Made by a program: the position numbers and the translations under genes
Shown: one piece after another, positions 32,883-32,958 of the stretch
How the letters are laid out: each line of letters begins with the position of its first letter
How positions within the stretch are numbered: position 1 is the stretch's first letter
DNA from: an uncultured Clostridia bacterium
Lineage (GTDB): Bacteria; Bacillota; Clostridia; TANB77; CAG-508
Reading direction: 5' to 3'
DNA length: 32,958 nt
NCBI GenBank assembly: GCA_948745425.1
Contig: CAPZDM010000012.1
Coordinates: forward strand, 1-32,958
The notes under the pieces: model-generated
The model's database searches: none
Seen by the model: the letters and a program-made list of their open reading frames with translations, nothing else
What the model was told of the DNA's origin: nothing

Positions 32883-32958
32883 TTTAACCTCCATTATCTT
32901 TCTATCGAGTAGAGAATAAATAATTATTTTATTTATTCCCTCTCACACCACCACATCG

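Overview
The window is very AT-rich, densely packed chromosomal DNA from a low-G+C, Gram-positive-type bacterium. It is most likely a spore-forming member of the Clostridia, perhaps an uncultured gut lineage. Evidence: a SpoIIM gene beside a XerD-type recombinase and an EndoQ/YqxK-type nuclease (a grouping I recall from Firmicutes), FtsY, a split transketolase, TmcAL/YlbM, strong AGGAGG-like ribosome binding sites, TTG starts, and sigma-A promoters with 17-base spacers. Apart from the first three genes, a small secreted protein, a broken gene and tmcAL, everything lies on the minus strand. I see no rRNA, tRNA, CRISPR array, prophage or transposase.

Layout. 1-1759 (+): a strong promoter drives a 51-residue unknown protein, a DUF1836 regulator and a CDF metal exporter whose metal-site residues look manganese-type. 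1763-8129 (-): a small DUF5665-like membrane protein, a giant UPF0182 membrane protein, ftsY, and a NatAB-like ABC exporter. 8344-8670 (+): a Ser/Asn-rich secreted or anchored protein. 8697-12745 (-): two-subunit transketolase, uppP and a membrane-TPR protein. 12886-13417 (+): a frameshifted DUF1980-like protein. 13455-16329 (-): a metal operon, znuC-znuB-mgtE order in transcription. 16436-18004 (-): gmk, rpoZ and a small membrane protein. 18079-21515 (-): xerD, spoIIM, endoQ and rnhA. 21640-22872 (+): tmcAL. 22979-29559 (-): pyk, two pseudouridine synthases (RluB and RluD types), a large GT-C-like membrane protein and a frameshifted FAD-dependent oxidoreductase. 29675-32882 (-): a TrmR-like methyltransferase, typA and plsC.

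Functionally this is mostly housekeeping: membrane protein targeting, cell-wall lipid carrier recycling, rRNA and tRNA modification, central carbon metabolism, nucleotide supply, DNA repair and metal homeostasis. The unusual content lies between genes and in a few broken or altered ones. There are several palindromic 'GTAGGGGC...GCCCCTAC' repeats, one of which supplies the last codons of rluD. A 52-base element occurs twice. A perfect 117-base tandem repeat fills the rpoZ leader and shares a 27-base core with an insertion between the TPR gene and uppP. A duplicated copy of the TPR gene's 3' end lies just before uppP. Two genes carry single-base frameshifts. The XerD homologue departs from consensus at two catalytic positions. 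I found no convincing new multi-gene defence or biosynthetic system.
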